A stretch of 41,146 nt of DNA. It comes from an uncultured Chitinophagaceae bacterium. Its GTDB lineage: Bacteria > Bacteroidota > Bacteroidia > Chitinophagales > Chitinophagaceae. Shown here one piece after another: positions 16,505 to 24,757 of the stretch. How positions within the stretch are numbered: the stretch's first letter is position 1; each line of letters starts with the position of its first letter. The notes below the pieces were generated by a model. That model was not told the origin of the DNA. It saw only the letters and a list, made by a program, of their open reading frames with translations, and searched no databases. The DNA is taken from NCBI GenBank assembly GCA_903883945.1, contig CAISCV010000035.1, positions 1-41,146 of the forward strand, given 5' to 3'. Both the position numbers and the translations under genes were made by a program.

Positions 16505-17338
16505 ATGAAACAAACTTTATTGATAATTGCCACATTTATGGCATTTACTGCTTTTGCGCAATCGGTTAAGATGCCCCAACCTAGTCCAACTCAAACCATC
16601 AAACAGAACTTTGGTTTGGGAACTATAGAATTGAGTTATAGCCGTCCATCTTTAAAAGATCGGGTTGCTTTCAAAGAATATAGCGAATTGGCTCCAACAG
16701 ATGTTGTATGGCGTACAGGGGCAAATGGCGCTACTACTATTACTTTTAGTGATGATGTTACTATAAACAATGTATTGGTAAAAGCAGGTAAATATGGGTT
16801 ATTGAGTATTCCTACTAAAAAAAATTTTGTATTCATTATTACGCATGACACTACAGTAAACCAACCGCCTATGTATAATGGCGACCACGATGTGGTTCGG
16901 TACAATGCGCCTATCTCCAAAGGAGAAAAGGTTGAACAGTTTACGATGCAGTTTGTAAATATTACCTACGAAACCCTAGAACTACAATTAAACTGGGGTA
17001 GTACGCAAGTAAGTCTACCTATTAGTACCAATATTAAGGATAGGGTAAAAGCAGATGTTGAAAAAAGCGAGAATGGAGACAAACCTGCTTATGCTGCAAT
17101 AGCTACTTATTACTATGAGATTGCCAAGAACTATCCATCAGCATTGGAATATATAACAAAGGCGGTGTATGCAGGAAAACCATCATTTTCTGCCTATCTT
17201 CTCAAAGCTAAAATAGAAAAAGAACTTGGAGACAAAGCAAGTGCAAAGGCAAGTGCAAACAAGTGTATCGAACTTGCCAGAACCGCAAATAACGATGATG
17301 CCGTGCGTGCTGCTAAAGCAATAATTGGAAAATTGTAG
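16505..17338 (+). CDS. Exported DUF2911-family protein with C-terminal TPR-like segment
   Basis: A 277-residue secreted protein. Residues 1-19 are a signal peptide ending AFAQ. Residues about 20-170 match the DUF2911 pattern as I recall it: PSPTQTIKQNFGLGTIELSYSRP is present in full between about 26 and 48, then VWRTGANGATTITFS and KAGKYGLLSIP. The last 100 residues contain a tetratricopeptide-like pair (AIATYYYEIAKNYPSALEYI; AYLLKAKIEKELGDKASAKA). DUF2911 proteins are common in Bacteroidetes and have no firmly assigned function. I chose the ATG at 16505 because it starts the signal peptide; an in-frame TTG lies 18 bp upstream. Confidence 0.85.
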   Translation: MKQTLLIIATFMAFTAFAQSVKMPQPSPTQTIKQNFGLGTIELSYSRPSLKDRVAFKEYSELAPTDVVWRTGANGATTITFSDDVTINNVLVKAGKYGLLSIPTKKNFVFIITHDTTVNQPPMYNGDHDVVRYNAPISKGEKVEQFTMQFVNITYETLELQLNWGSTQVSLPISTNIKDRVKADVEKSENGDKPAYAAIATYYYEIAKNYPSALEYITKAVYAGKPSFSAYLLKAKIEKELGDKASAKASANKCIELARTANNDDAVRAAKAIIGKL

Positions 17339-17368
17339 GAATTGGTTGTGGGTACCCAAAAGAAATAA

Positions 17369-17956
17369 ATGATAAAAGACATCAATCAACTCGATTTCTC
17401 CAAACAATATACTTATGCCGATTACCTTACCTGGCGTTTCGATGAGCGGGTAGAACTCATCAGAGGATGGATAAGTAGAATGAGTCCTGCACCCTTGGTT
17501 AGTCATCAAAGAATATTAATGCGGCTTTCTTTACCCATTGGGAACTATCTAATAAATAAAAAATGTGAGTTATTTGTTGCCCCCTTCGATGTGCGTCTGA
17601 CCAATAAAAGAAAGAGTGCTATAAACAAATCCATCACGTCTGTCGTACAGCCAGACCTTTCTATTATTTGTGACTTAGACAAACTAGATACAAAAGGTTG
17701 TGTTGGTGCACCCGATTGGATTATAGAAATCCTCAGCCCGGGCAATACAAAGAAAGAGATAAAAGAGAAATTCTCGCTATATGAAGAAAACGGGGTGAAA
17801 GAATATTGGGTTGTCTATCCAGAATATTTGATGGTACAAGTTTTCGATTTAACAAATGACAAATTTGTTTGGAGAAGCAACTACGTAAAAGAAGATTTGA
17901 TACCCGTAGGCATATTTGAAGGATTTGCGATTGATTCGGATTTAATATTCAAATAA
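17369..17956 (+). CDS. Uma2-family (DUF820) restriction-endonuclease-like protein
   Basis: A 195-residue protein of the Uma2/DUF820 family, which has the PD-(D/E)XK nuclease fold. The visible core is ERVELIRG (residues 26-33), VVQPDLSIICD (Pro95-Asp96) and DWIIEILSPGNTKKE (Glu120, with downstream Lys), followed by KFSLYEENGVKEYWVVYPE. The order Glu...PD...E-x-leucine-SPGN is typical. Members are numerous in cyanobacteria and Bacteroidetes, and their biological targets are unknown. The gene starts 30 bp after the DUF2911 gene and could be read through from it. No methyltransferase partner is adjacent, so a restriction-modification role is not supported. Confidence 0.88.
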   Translation: MIKDINQLDFSKQYTYADYLTWRFDERVELIRGWISRMSPAPLVSHQRILMRLSLPIGNYLINKKCELFVAPFDVRLTNKRKSAINKSITSVVQPDLSIICDLDKLDTKGCVGAPDWIIEILSPGNTKKEIKEKFSLYEENGVKEYWVVYPEYLMVQVFDLTNDKFVWRSNYVKEDLIPVGIFEGFAIDSDLIFK

Positions 17957-17998
17957 AAGCAAGTTTTCAAGTAATAAAATCTTCATCATATTTAAACA

Positions 17999-18538
17999 AT
18001 GATAATAATAAATTTAGAGGACACTTACGAACCTATTGATGTAGCAGAAGACTTGTCTTTTATGACGTTTTATTCAGAAGTTACAAATTCTCCAAATATC
18101 CTCATTAAAGTAGACATATCTCCTTTAGGTGATTTGCATTTACCAAATGTTACTAATATGGCATTTGGGCCGTTAATTAATGGGGATATTGATGACAAAG
18201 CAAAAATCAATCACCAAAGTAAAGACAAGGTATTTTCAACAATTTTATTATTTTCTTTAATTTATTTGCAAAGTAATTCCAAAATAACAATTGGTATAGA
18301 TGGGTCTAATGATATAAGAGCCTATCTATACCATAGAATGTTTCTTACCAATCGAACATATCTAAACGAATATTTTGTTACAATCGGAGTTGACTGGTAT
18401 GTAAAACTTCTACGAAATGGAGATATTGAGTTGGATACAAATAGACAACCCTATTTTAAACCCAAACCAGAACCGTTTGATTATCTCAGACCGGCAAGAA
18501 ATCTTTACAGATATTATATGTTTCAATTAACACAATAA
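17999..18538 (+). CDS. Hypothetical protein, possibly DUF6934-like
   Basis: A 179-residue soluble protein. Readable stretches are VTNMAFGPLINGDIDDKAKI, KVFSTILLFSLIYL, IGIDGSNDIRAYLYHRMF and EYFVTIGVDWYVKLLRNG. The arrangement (LPN..AFG....IDD, then K.STIL.F, then G.D.R..LY) resembles, from memory, the DUF6934 family of Bacteroidetes, for which no activity is known. It is followed 35 bp later by a 65-codon gene on the same strand, so the two look like a small two-gene unit. Confidence 0.65.
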   Translation: MIIINLEDTYEPIDVAEDLSFMTFYSEVTNSPNILIKVDISPLGDLHLPNVTNMAFGPLINGDIDDKAKINHQSKDKVFSTILLFSLIYLQSNSKITIGIDGSNDIRAYLYHRMFLTNRTYLNEYFVTIGVDWYVKLLRNGDIELDTNRQPYFKPKPEPFDYLRPARNLYRYYMFQLTQ

Positions 18539-18573
18539 AGGTGCAATTCAATTATTTTATATAATTTCACGGC

Positions 18574-18771
18574 ATGAAAGAAAAAATACAGGAGCGAATC
18601 AATAAGGTTAGGAATTTGGCTAATGCCTCTGTAAAAGGCAATAGTGTAGGAACTAGCTCATCTCGTGTTACCGATAGTCTTTCTAGTTCGATTAGAAATT
18701 CTAAAGAAGCTACTATTTTCTTAGCAGAATTAGATGCCGCCATTAAAGTAGCTCAATCAAAAAAAGAATAG
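18574..18771 (+). CDS. Small hypothetical protein (65 aa)
   Basis: A 65-residue charged, helical small protein with a Ser/Thr-rich middle (VGTSSSRVTDSLSSSIRNSK) and an acidic then basic C-terminus (FLAELDAAIKVAQSKKE). No family recognised. It lies 35 bp downstream of the 179-aa unknown gene and is probably co-transcribed. The composition would suit a small antitoxin-like or adaptor protein, but that is a guess from size and position only. Confidence 0.5.
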   Translation: MKEKIQERINKVRNLANASVKGNSVGTSSSRVTDSLSSSIRNSKEATIFLAELDAAIKVAQSKKE

Positions 18772-18811
18772 TTTAGAATACTGGCTGATTATGTTTGTCA
18801 TATATATATTG

Positions 18812-19660
18812 CTATTTCGCTAATATCCAGTTTTTAAAGCGTTTAATAATATCTACTTTTCTAGGCTTCTCAAGACCATCATGAGTTAGTTTGTTTGTGA
18901 AGTTATAGTAGAGTTTTGTTCCATATTCACGCTCTTCTAAACCACCCTCTTTCTGTAGAATGTCTATAAAAGGGAGTATGTTATCATTTAATGTACTATT
19001 AATAGAAATCGTTTGATACTCACTCCTGTTTTGTGGATTTGAATTTATGTTTATTTCTTTGTTACCGTTTTCAGCAAAATAATCAATATGAAAGATTTCC
19101 GGCTTTAGTTTTTTTAGCCTTTTTGTTCCTTTCCTTTCATTTCTCCAAGGATGTTCATTTTTTTTCAACTGCTTAATCAAAAAACTTCTGTCCCAAAGAG
19201 TAACTTGGTGCGACATTAGAAAATCGGAATTCTGATTATCTAATGTCGCTATATTAAAACCTTGCAAATAATTCTCAGTTCTATTTGTTTTGTATACCTC
19301 TGAACTATGGAGTTTAATTTGTTGGCATTTATTTTTAAATGCAAATTCAAAAAGCTCATTAAAAAAAAGAGGATTAGTTTCTTTGTTTATCCACATATCT
19401 TCTTGAAAATAGAGAACATATTTTTCTGAAATTTTTTCTTTTAATAAGTAGGATAACCTATCGGCCCATTCACCTTTTCCAGATTGTATGTTAGTGAATC
19501 CATTAATTGAAACTTTCTTTTCTTCTGTTGCAAAATAATAATTGCAGTCCACATTAATATTCCAATATTTGGAAAAGAAATAATCAAATCCTTTAAATAG
19601 AAATTCATACCTATCACAAGCATGTACTAATAGGGCAACATCTTTTTTATTTGTGTACAT
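18812..19660 (-). CDS. Probable glycosyltransferase-like protein (GT-A-like), family unclear
   Basis: 282 residues from the ATG at 19660. The start VALLVHACDRYEFLFKGFDY and the stretch YVLYFQEDMWINKE look like a nucleotide-sugar-binding GT-A fold, with Glu-Asp in place of a clean DxD motif; SHQVTLWDRSFLIKQLKK follows. This pattern recurs in proteins of surface-polysaccharide loci, and the location at the edge of a glycosyltransferase island supports that role. An in-frame TTG at 19678 would add six residues (LSKLH after the initiator) but the ATG fits better. Donor and acceptor unknown. Confidence 0.65.
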   Translation of the reverse strand: MYTNKKDVALLVHACDRYEFLFKGFDYFFSKYWNINVDCNYYFATEEKKVSINGFTNIQSGKGEWADRLSYLLKEKISEKYVLYFQEDMWINKETNPLFFNELFEFAFKNKCQQIKLHSSEVYKTNRTENYLQGFNIATLDNQNSDFLMSHQVTLWDRSFLIKQLKKNEHPWRNERKGTKRLKKLKPEIFHIDYFAENGNKEININSNPQNRSEYQTISINSTLNDNILPFIDILQKEGGLEEREYGTKLYYNFTNKLTHDGLEKPRKVDIIKRFKNWILAK

Positions 19661-19825
19661 GTGTAATTTACTTAGCAATTATAAAATTATTGAAGAAAAG
19701 AAATTATGTAAAATGAATGCAAATCTAAAGAGTTGGTTCTCATGTATCATATATTTGTTTTCCTATAACTTTTGATACGACAATTTTTGAGGCGAAATAT
19801 TTATTTTATTTTTATCTAACTGAGT

Positions 19826-20698
19826 ATGAAGGTATCTGGCTTTACATTCATCAAGAATGCGGTTTTAAATGGTTACCCCATTGTTGAAGCCATTCTATCT
19901 GTTTTGCCTTTGGTAGATGAAATGATTGTTCTTATTGGTGATTGTGACGATGATACAGTGGGACTAATTGAAACCATTAACGACCCTAAAATAAAAATTC
20001 ATCATTCTGTTTGGGATAAAACACTCAGAAGTGGCGGGAGAGTTTTGGCAGTTGAAACCGATAAGGCATTCGCATTAATAGATCCTGCAAGCACTTGGGC
20101 AGTATACATACAAGGAGATGAAGTGATTCACGAAAAATACTATCCTGCTATCCGAAAAGGGTTTGAACAATATAAAGACAACTCAAAAGTACAAGGATTA
20201 TTATTCAAATACACTCATTTCTATGGCACTTACGACTATGTGGGTGATAGTAGAAAGTGGTACCATCGAGAAGTTCGAGTGATCCGAAACGATAAAAGCA
20301 TTCATTCTTATAAGGATGCACAAGGATTTAGAATAGGTAAGAAGAAATTGAATGTAAAACTGATTGATGCCTATATATACCATTACGGTTGGGTAAAGAG
20401 TCCCGAACAAATGATGAAGAAGAGTAAAAACTTAGGACTTCTTTGGCGAACTGACGAAGAAGCAAAGGAGATGCTTCAACAGCCTGATTATTTTGACTTC
20501 AATGAGTTTGACAGTTTGGCCAAATTTACTGATACGCATCCTATTGTAATGCAAAAAAGAATAGCAGATAAGAATTGGAACGTTGAGCTTGATATCACAA
20601 AGAAAAAGCTTTCTTTCAAGAAAAGACTACTCTATTATTTTGAGAAAAAGACTGGAATCAGGCTATTTGATTTCAGGAATTATAAAACTATCAGATAA
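19826..20698 (+). CDS. Glycosyltransferase, family 2-like
   Basis: 290 residues. The start VSGFTFIKNAVLNGYPIVEA, then VDEMIVLIGDCDDDT (acidic nucleotide-sugar motif) and WAVYIQGDEVIHEKYYP, mark a GT-A fold enzyme. Probably cytoplasmic or membrane-associated, adding a sugar to a surface glycan. The C-terminal 50 residues are basic (KKKLSFKKRLLYYFEKKTG), suiting membrane contact. It reads divergently from the neighbouring glycosyltransferase-like gene at 18812-19660 and converges on the one at 20749. Confidence 0.82.
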   Translation: MKVSGFTFIKNAVLNGYPIVEAILSVLPLVDEMIVLIGDCDDDTVGLIETINDPKIKIHHSVWDKTLRSGGRVLAVETDKAFALIDPASTWAVYIQGDEVIHEKYYPAIRKGFEQYKDNSKVQGLLFKYTHFYGTYDYVGDSRKWYHREVRVIRNDKSIHSYKDAQGFRIGKKKLNVKLIDAYIYHYGWVKSPEQMMKKSKNLGLLWRTDEEAKEMLQQPDYFDFNEFDSLAKFTDTHPIVMQKRIADKNWNVELDITKKKLSFKKRLLYYFEKKTGIRLFDFRNYKTIR

Positions 20699-20748
20699 TA
20701 TTCTCTTTTCAAGGAAATAATAGAAATTGAAAATTCATTCGTGATACT

Positions 20749-21687
20749 TTACATCTTCCCTCTTCCTATAAAATTCATTTTTGATAGTTTAATACTATGC
20801 TTTATATGAGATATTATAGGCAGAACTCTTTTCCGATGACCAAAAAACAATTGACGATTTTTAACTAAAAACAAGAATATTTCCCTATCAATTACATTAT
20901 ATTTCTTAGTGTTATGTTTTTTAATTAGATCTAAAAATTGTTGTAAAAAGTGTTTATGATTTGACTTCATACTATCAATTGTTGCCAATGCCTCCAATGT
21001 TTCGTGAAGGTCGAGTTCCATTTTCTTAGAAGGCGATTTCTTGTCTAATGAAAAGTTCTTGCCATGAACTCTATGATGAACCAATGCTTTATTGACTGAC
21101 TTTATCTTTCCATTACAACAGGCAACAGCAGAAATCCACAAATCGTATAATATTCCATGCGGCATAGGCAATATCTTCTCTAATAGTTCCCTTTTAAATA
21201 GCATTGTATGACCAGAAATCTGACCATACAAAAACAATTGCCTAGTATCGTTTCCTTCCATTGGAATTCTTGATTTGGCAAGTTTATGCTTTAATTGACC
21301 ATCCTTCAAAGAGATATTTTGACAATGAACAAGGCTGACTTCATCTTCTTCATTAAAGCAAGCAACAGATGCAGAAATTTTTTGTGGCAACCAAATATCA
21401 TCCTGATCTGAAATTGTTATAAATTTTCCATTTGCCATTTTGATGGCTTTCTCAAAGTTTTTATTATAGCCTAAATTCTTTTCATTTTGATAGAATGAAA
21501 TAAAAGAATACTGCTTACTCCATGCCTCAATCTTTTGATGTGTATCATCAGTCGAACAATCATCTACAATGATCAATTCAATATTTTTATAATCCTGATG
21601 GATGATTGATTCTATTTGTTCGTCAATAAAATTACTGCCATTATAAGTACACATTACGACAGAAACTAATGGAAGAGAACGATTCAT
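20749..21687 (-). CDS. Glycosyltransferase family 2
   Basis: 312 residues. Classical GT2 N-terminus: PLVSVVMCTYNGSNFIDEQI, LIIVDDCSTDDT, then NLGYNKNFEKA and the catalytic-region motif ISDQDDIW. ISGHTMLFKRELLEKILP and the terminal basic segment (HIKHSIKLS) are shared almost unchanged with the gene at 23608-24516 on the opposite strand, so the two are paralogues. Likely adds rhamnose or another hexose to a surface polysaccharide; the acceptor is unknown. It is preceded 30 bp upstream by another glycosyltransferase gene on the same strand (21718-22530), forming a two-gene unit. Confidence 0.92.
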   Translation of the reverse strand: MNRSLPLVSVVMCTYNGSNFIDEQIESIIHQDYKNIELIIVDDCSTDDTHQKIEAWSKQYSFISFYQNEKNLGYNKNFEKAIKMANGKFITISDQDDIWLPQKISASVACFNEEDEVSLVHCQNISLKDGQLKHKLAKSRIPMEGNDTRQLFLYGQISGHTMLFKRELLEKILPMPHGILYDLWISAVACCNGKIKSVNKALVHHRVHGKNFSLDKKSPSKKMELDLHETLEALATIDSMKSNHKHFLQQFLDLIKKHNTKKYNVIDREIFLFLVKNRQLFFGHRKRVLPIISHIKHSIKLSKMNFIGRGKM

Positions 21688-21717
21688 TGTATTAGGTTTT
21701 TGAGTTGAAATAGTTGT

Positions 21718-22530
21718 TTATTTAAGATATTGATTCAATCCATTTTCTGCCCATTTTATATTCTGAGCAATAGTATTATTCATTTTAAGTGTATTCTCTT
21801 CAAGGTTACTTCTATCCACTTCCAGATGATAAATATGATATTCAATCCCTCCCATCTTTAAATATTTCTTTTTCACACCATTATTTATCAATCTAATTGC
21901 AAGGTCGCTATCTTCCCTTCCCCAACCACTATATTGTTCGTCGTATCCATTTACAGAAATTAAATCATTTTTCCAAAAGGACATATTGCATCCTTTAACG
22001 TCAAATTTATTCTTACCCGAAATCTTATATCTAGTAGAAAAATAGTTTCGCAGTGTTGCATTTCTTAATCCATTCAAAAAGTTTTTGCTTCCCTTTATAT
22101 AAAAACCAAACTTGACTATCTTATTACTTAAGACGGTTTTTGATAATTCTTGACTTAATAAAGTTCGACTGCCAGTTATAAAAAAACCCTCTGCTGTAAT
22201 TCCAAGATGATCTTCTATGAAGCATGGGTGTAATATAATATCGGCATCTATTTGAATGATATAATCATACTGTGTGGCTGCAATTGATTTGTTTCTAATT
22301 TTTGCCAATTGAAATCCATTATCCTTATGCCAAATATGCTGAATGGGAATCTTTGTTTTTGATTTAAAGGAATCTATTAAACCTTTAGTTTCTTCAGTAC
22401 TTCCATCATCGGAAATAATTATTTCATTAGGTAAATGTGTTTGATTCAAAACACTCATCAAACACAATTCCAATGCCTGTGGCCAATTATAAGTGGAGAT
22501 AATTAAACTACAAGCGATGCCTGAACCCAT
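21718..22530 (-). CDS. Glycosyltransferase family 2 with galactosyltransferase-type C-terminal domain
   Basis: 270 residues. CSLIISTYNWPQALELCL and IIISDDGSTEET are the GT2 start; IIQIDADIILHPCF holds the DxD (Asp-Ala-Asp). NMSFWKNDLISVNGYDEQY and GWGREDSDLAIRL are typical of the Glyco_transf_7C module seen in chondroitin-polymerase-like and related enzymes. It is the first gene of a minus-strand pair with the gene at 20749-21687. Its upstream leader carries a GATT microsatellite (22556-22582) downstream of a good -7 element (22605-22612), which could modulate expression. Confidence 0.92.
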   Translation of the reverse strand: MGSGIACSLIISTYNWPQALELCLMSVLNQTHLPNEIIISDDGSTEETKGLIDSFKSKTKIPIQHIWHKDNGFQLAKIRNKSIAATQYDYIIQIDADIILHPCFIEDHLGITAEGFFITGSRTLLSQELSKTVLSNKIVKFGFYIKGSKNFLNGLRNATLRNYFSTRYKISGKNKFDVKGCNMSFWKNDLISVNGYDEQYSGWGREDSDLAIRLINNGVKKKYLKMGGIEYHIYHLEVDRSNLEENTLKMNNTIAQNIKWAENGLNQYLK

Positions 22531-22555
22531 TTTTAATAATTATAACTTGTGAAAA

Positions 22556-22582
22556 GATTGATTGATTGATTGATTGATTGAT
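22556..22582. repeat. GATT tetranucleotide microsatellite (about 6.75 copies)
   Basis: An uninterrupted run of GATT from 22556 to 22582. It starts 26 bp upstream of the glycosyltransferase ATG at 22530 (minus strand) and lies between that start and the predicted -7 element, so it would be in the 5' leader. Slipped-strand changes in copy number would alter leader length and structure by 4 nt per step. Confidence 0.9.
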
Positions 22583-22604
22583 CCGAAATACAATATGATG
22601 ATTG

Positions 22605-22612
22605 CAAATATA
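22605..22612 (-). promoter_or_regulatory. Bacteroidetes -7 promoter element for the glycosyltransferase pair
   Basis: On the minus strand TATATTTG, followed by C, matches TAnnTTTG. It lies 75 bp upstream of the ATG at 22530, with the GATT microsatellite in between. No convincing -33 TTG was seen at 19-20 bp. Confidence 0.4.
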
Positions 22613-22759
22613 ATAGTCTGTCATTTTAATTTTAAACAAGATTTAATGTAAATATCTCCTTTGGGTACGACTTTAAAATCTATAAACCAATTTTTGATGA
22701 GCAAGTGTTTATCTCGTCAATTATATTTGTTCAATATCAGATCATCATAAAAGTTTTAA

Positions 22760-23512
22760 ATGCTCGCACTTTCGGTTATTATTATATGTAAAAATGAAGC
22801 AATTAACATCGCAGATTGTATTAATGCTGCTAAATTAATTACCAATGATATTATTGTAGTCGATTCAGGAAGTACAGATGGAACAGTTGAAATAGCGAAA
22901 AAGTCCGCTATTAATTTGATTGAGACAGTATGGACGGGATATGGTGCTGCAAGAAATATGGCATCAGATGCAGCAAAAAGTGATTGGATACTTGCAATAG
23001 ATGCGGATGAAAGAATAACACCATCTTTAGTTCAATCAATTGAAAGAATTAAGAATCTAGACAATTCAACTATTTATGGATTTAAGAGAATGAATTTCTT
23101 TTTAGGAAAGAAAATGAGATTTGGGAATTGGGGTAGAGATAAATCTTATCGACTTTACAATAAGCATTTTATTTCATGGGACAATTCCCCTGTTCATGAA
23201 TCGTTGATTGGTACTGATATAAAAAAGCAATTCATAAATGGGCATATAGAACATTATCCTGTCAGGAAGTTAGCAGAGAATGAGGCTAAAATGTTTAAAT
23301 ATGCACGACTTAATGCAACCAACTACTTTGAAAAAGGCAAGAAACCAACCCTAATTAAAAGGTATTTATCTCCACTTTCCGATTTTATAAAATCCTACAT
23401 CATTATGTTGGGTATTCTTGATGGCAAAGAGGGTTTTATTGTTTCCTATTCGAACGCTCGATATACCTATTTGAAGTATAAGTACCTACTAGAAATGAAA
23501 GCAAAAATATAG
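22760..23512 (+). CDS. Glycosyltransferase family 2 (WaaE/KdtX-like, LPS core type)
   Basis: 250 residues. ALSVIIICKNEAINIADCI, IIVVDSGSTDGTVEIA, GYGAARNMASDAAKSDWILA and IDADERITPSL form the pattern of LPS-core beta-glucosyltransferases such as WaaE/KdtX. FLGKKMRFGNWGRDKSYRLY and the conserved HESL/HYPVRK region also fit that group. Likely acts on lipid A-core on the cytoplasmic face. It is followed by another GT2 gene 95 bp downstream on the same strand. The nearby LpxL-like acyltransferase (27337-28227) supports a lipopolysaccharide role. Confidence 0.92.
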   Translation: MLALSVIIICKNEAINIADCINAAKLITNDIIVVDSGSTDGTVEIAKKSAINLIETVWTGYGAARNMASDAAKSDWILAIDADERITPSLVQSIERIKNLDNSTIYGFKRMNFFLGKKMRFGNWGRDKSYRLYNKHFISWDNSPVHESLIGTDIKKQFINGHIEHYPVRKLAENEAKMFKYARLNATNYFEKGKKPTLIKRYLSPLSDFIKSYIIMLGILDGKEGFIVSYSNARYTYLKYKYLLEMKAKI

Positions 23513-23607
23513 GGTCCTGATGAAAAACATGACAATCTTAATTTTTACAAACTATTCAAACTCAAAAAAAGTATTCAACCTATTTTCAAAACACTCCAAA
23601 AAACAAT

Positions 23608-24516
23608 ATGGTTAACAAAATAAAACTAACAGTTGTAATATGCACCTACAATGGGGCAAAATATTTTAAGGAACAGTTTGAGTCTATAATAAATCAGAGT
23701 TATCCAATTGATGAAATCATCATTGTGGATGACAACTCTATCGATGAAACATTTTCTATCATTGAAGAATTAACAAAAGGGAAAGAATGTATTAAGGTTT
23801 TTAGAAATGAGACAAATCTTGGTTATAATAAAAACTTTGAAAAGGGCTTGCAATTAGCTACAGGAGATATTATTGCAATTTGTGATCAGGATGATATTTG
23901 GCATCTCGATAAACTTAAGATTCAAATTGAAACTTGGACTGAACCTACACTGTTGACTTATTGTGATACCATTCCTTTTCTTGATAAAATCCCTTCAAAT
24001 CCTGAAAAGAATAAAATATCCTGTCGTTTAAAAGGAAATAATCCAAAGCAATTGTCTGTTTTCAATACCATCAGTGGACATACCGTTCTTTTTAAAAGGG
24101 AATTGCTTCAATTAATACTGCCTTTTATTGAGGACGTTTATTACGATTGGTTACTTGCCATAACAGCTATGTGCAATGGAGGAATTAGTCATATCTCCGA
24201 AATTTTAGTTTATCAAAGGGAACATGCCCAAAATGTTACGATTAAAAAGAATTTGTCAAAGAGTGTAGTATTGGTAAAGGATAAATTTTTACTAACCAAA
24301 CAGCTAAAATATTTCAGGACAATCCCTAACTTAACTCAAGAAGACCAGCATTTTTTTGATTTATTTAATGAGCTTTGGTTTGAAAGAAAAATTGGCTTTA
24401 ATTGGAATCTATTTCTGTTCATATTTAAAAATAGGAAAGATATTTTTGCATATAAAGTTCGAAAGTTCCCATTCTTTTCTTATTTGAAGCATAGTATAAG
24501 GTTTGCAACGAATTAA
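23608..24516 (+). CDS. Glycosyltransferase family 2 (paralogue of the 20749-21687 enzyme)
   Basis: 302 residues. LTVVICTYNGAKYFKEQFES, IIIVDDNSIDET, NLGYNKNFEKG, ICDQDDIW and ISGHTVLFKRELLQLILP match the opposite-strand gene at 20749-21687 in order and spacing, and both end with a lysine-rich SYLKHSIR-like tail. A duplication followed by divergence is likely. Its stop is followed within 55 bp by the first REP hairpin of the RAYT island. Confidence 0.92.
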   Translation: MVNKIKLTVVICTYNGAKYFKEQFESIINQSYPIDEIIIVDDNSIDETFSIIEELTKGKECIKVFRNETNLGYNKNFEKGLQLATGDIIAICDQDDIWHLDKLKIQIETWTEPTLLTYCDTIPFLDKIPSNPEKNKISCRLKGNNPKQLSVFNTISGHTVLFKRELLQLILPFIEDVYYDWLLAITAMCNGGISHISEILVYQREHAQNVTIKKNLSKSVVLVKDKFLLTKQLKYFRTIPNLTQEDQHFFDLFNELWFERKIGFNWNLFLFIFKNRKDIFAYKVRKFPFFSYLKHSIRFATN

Positions 24517-24570
24517 AGTATAAATACTCGAATCGGTGATTCTTGTCTTAAAGAATCACATAAATCTGCT

Positions 24571-24595
24571 GCCGTGGTTCGTGGCTTCGCGAAAC
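24571..24595 (+). repeat. REP hairpin, copy 1
   Basis: Head GCCGTGG followed by an imperfect hairpin, TTCGTG-GCTT-CGCGAA, ending AC. Same family as the copies at 24631, 24690, 24730, 25377, 25416 and 26915. It also begins a 60-bp segment repeated at 25416-25475. Confidence 0.85.
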
Positions 24596-24599
24596 GCAC

Positions 24600-24624
24600 A
24601 TTATTACTCTTTCATTACCACTTA
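24600..24624. repeat. 25-bp direct repeat, left copy
   Basis: A 25-bp sequence identical to 25445-25469, starting ATTATTACTC and ending CCACTTA. Each copy follows a REP hairpin by 4 bp, so the repeated unit is REP plus this segment (about 60 bp). The two copies are 845 bp apart and bracket the transposase gene. Confidence 0.9.
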
Positions 24625-24630
24625 AATCAA

Positions 24631-24656
24631 GTTTCGTGAAGACAGGAACCTTGGCG
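24631..24656 (-). repeat. REP hairpin, copy 2 (inverted)
   Basis: A reverse-orientation REP: GTTTCGTG-AAGA-CAGGAAC then CTTGGCG. The right arm of the stem is imperfect (CAGGAA against TTCGTG). Together with copy 1 it forms a head-to-tail inverted pair like a REPIN, with the 25-bp direct repeat in the middle. Confidence 0.8.
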
Positions 24657-24689
24657 GGGAGACGTTCTTGAAGATCAGATACGTCCGTA

Positions 24690-24714
24690 GCCGTGGTTCG
24701 TGTCTTCACGAAAC
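24690..24714 (+). repeat. REP hairpin, copy 3
   Basis: The cleanest copy: GCCGTGG head, then the perfect stem TTCGTG-TCTT-CACGAA, ending AC. Confidence 0.88.
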
Positions 24715-24729
24715 ATACATAATTCTGCT

Positions 24730-24754
24730 ACCGTTGTTAGTGTTCTCGCGAAAC
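24730..24754 (+). repeat. REP hairpin, copy 4 (diverged)
   Basis: ACCGTTG head and stem TTAGTG-TTCT-CGCGAA, ending AC. It ends 3 bp before the transposase stop (24758), so the transposase gene is directly bordered by REPs on both sides. Confidence 0.75.
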
Positions 24755-24757
24755 ACT

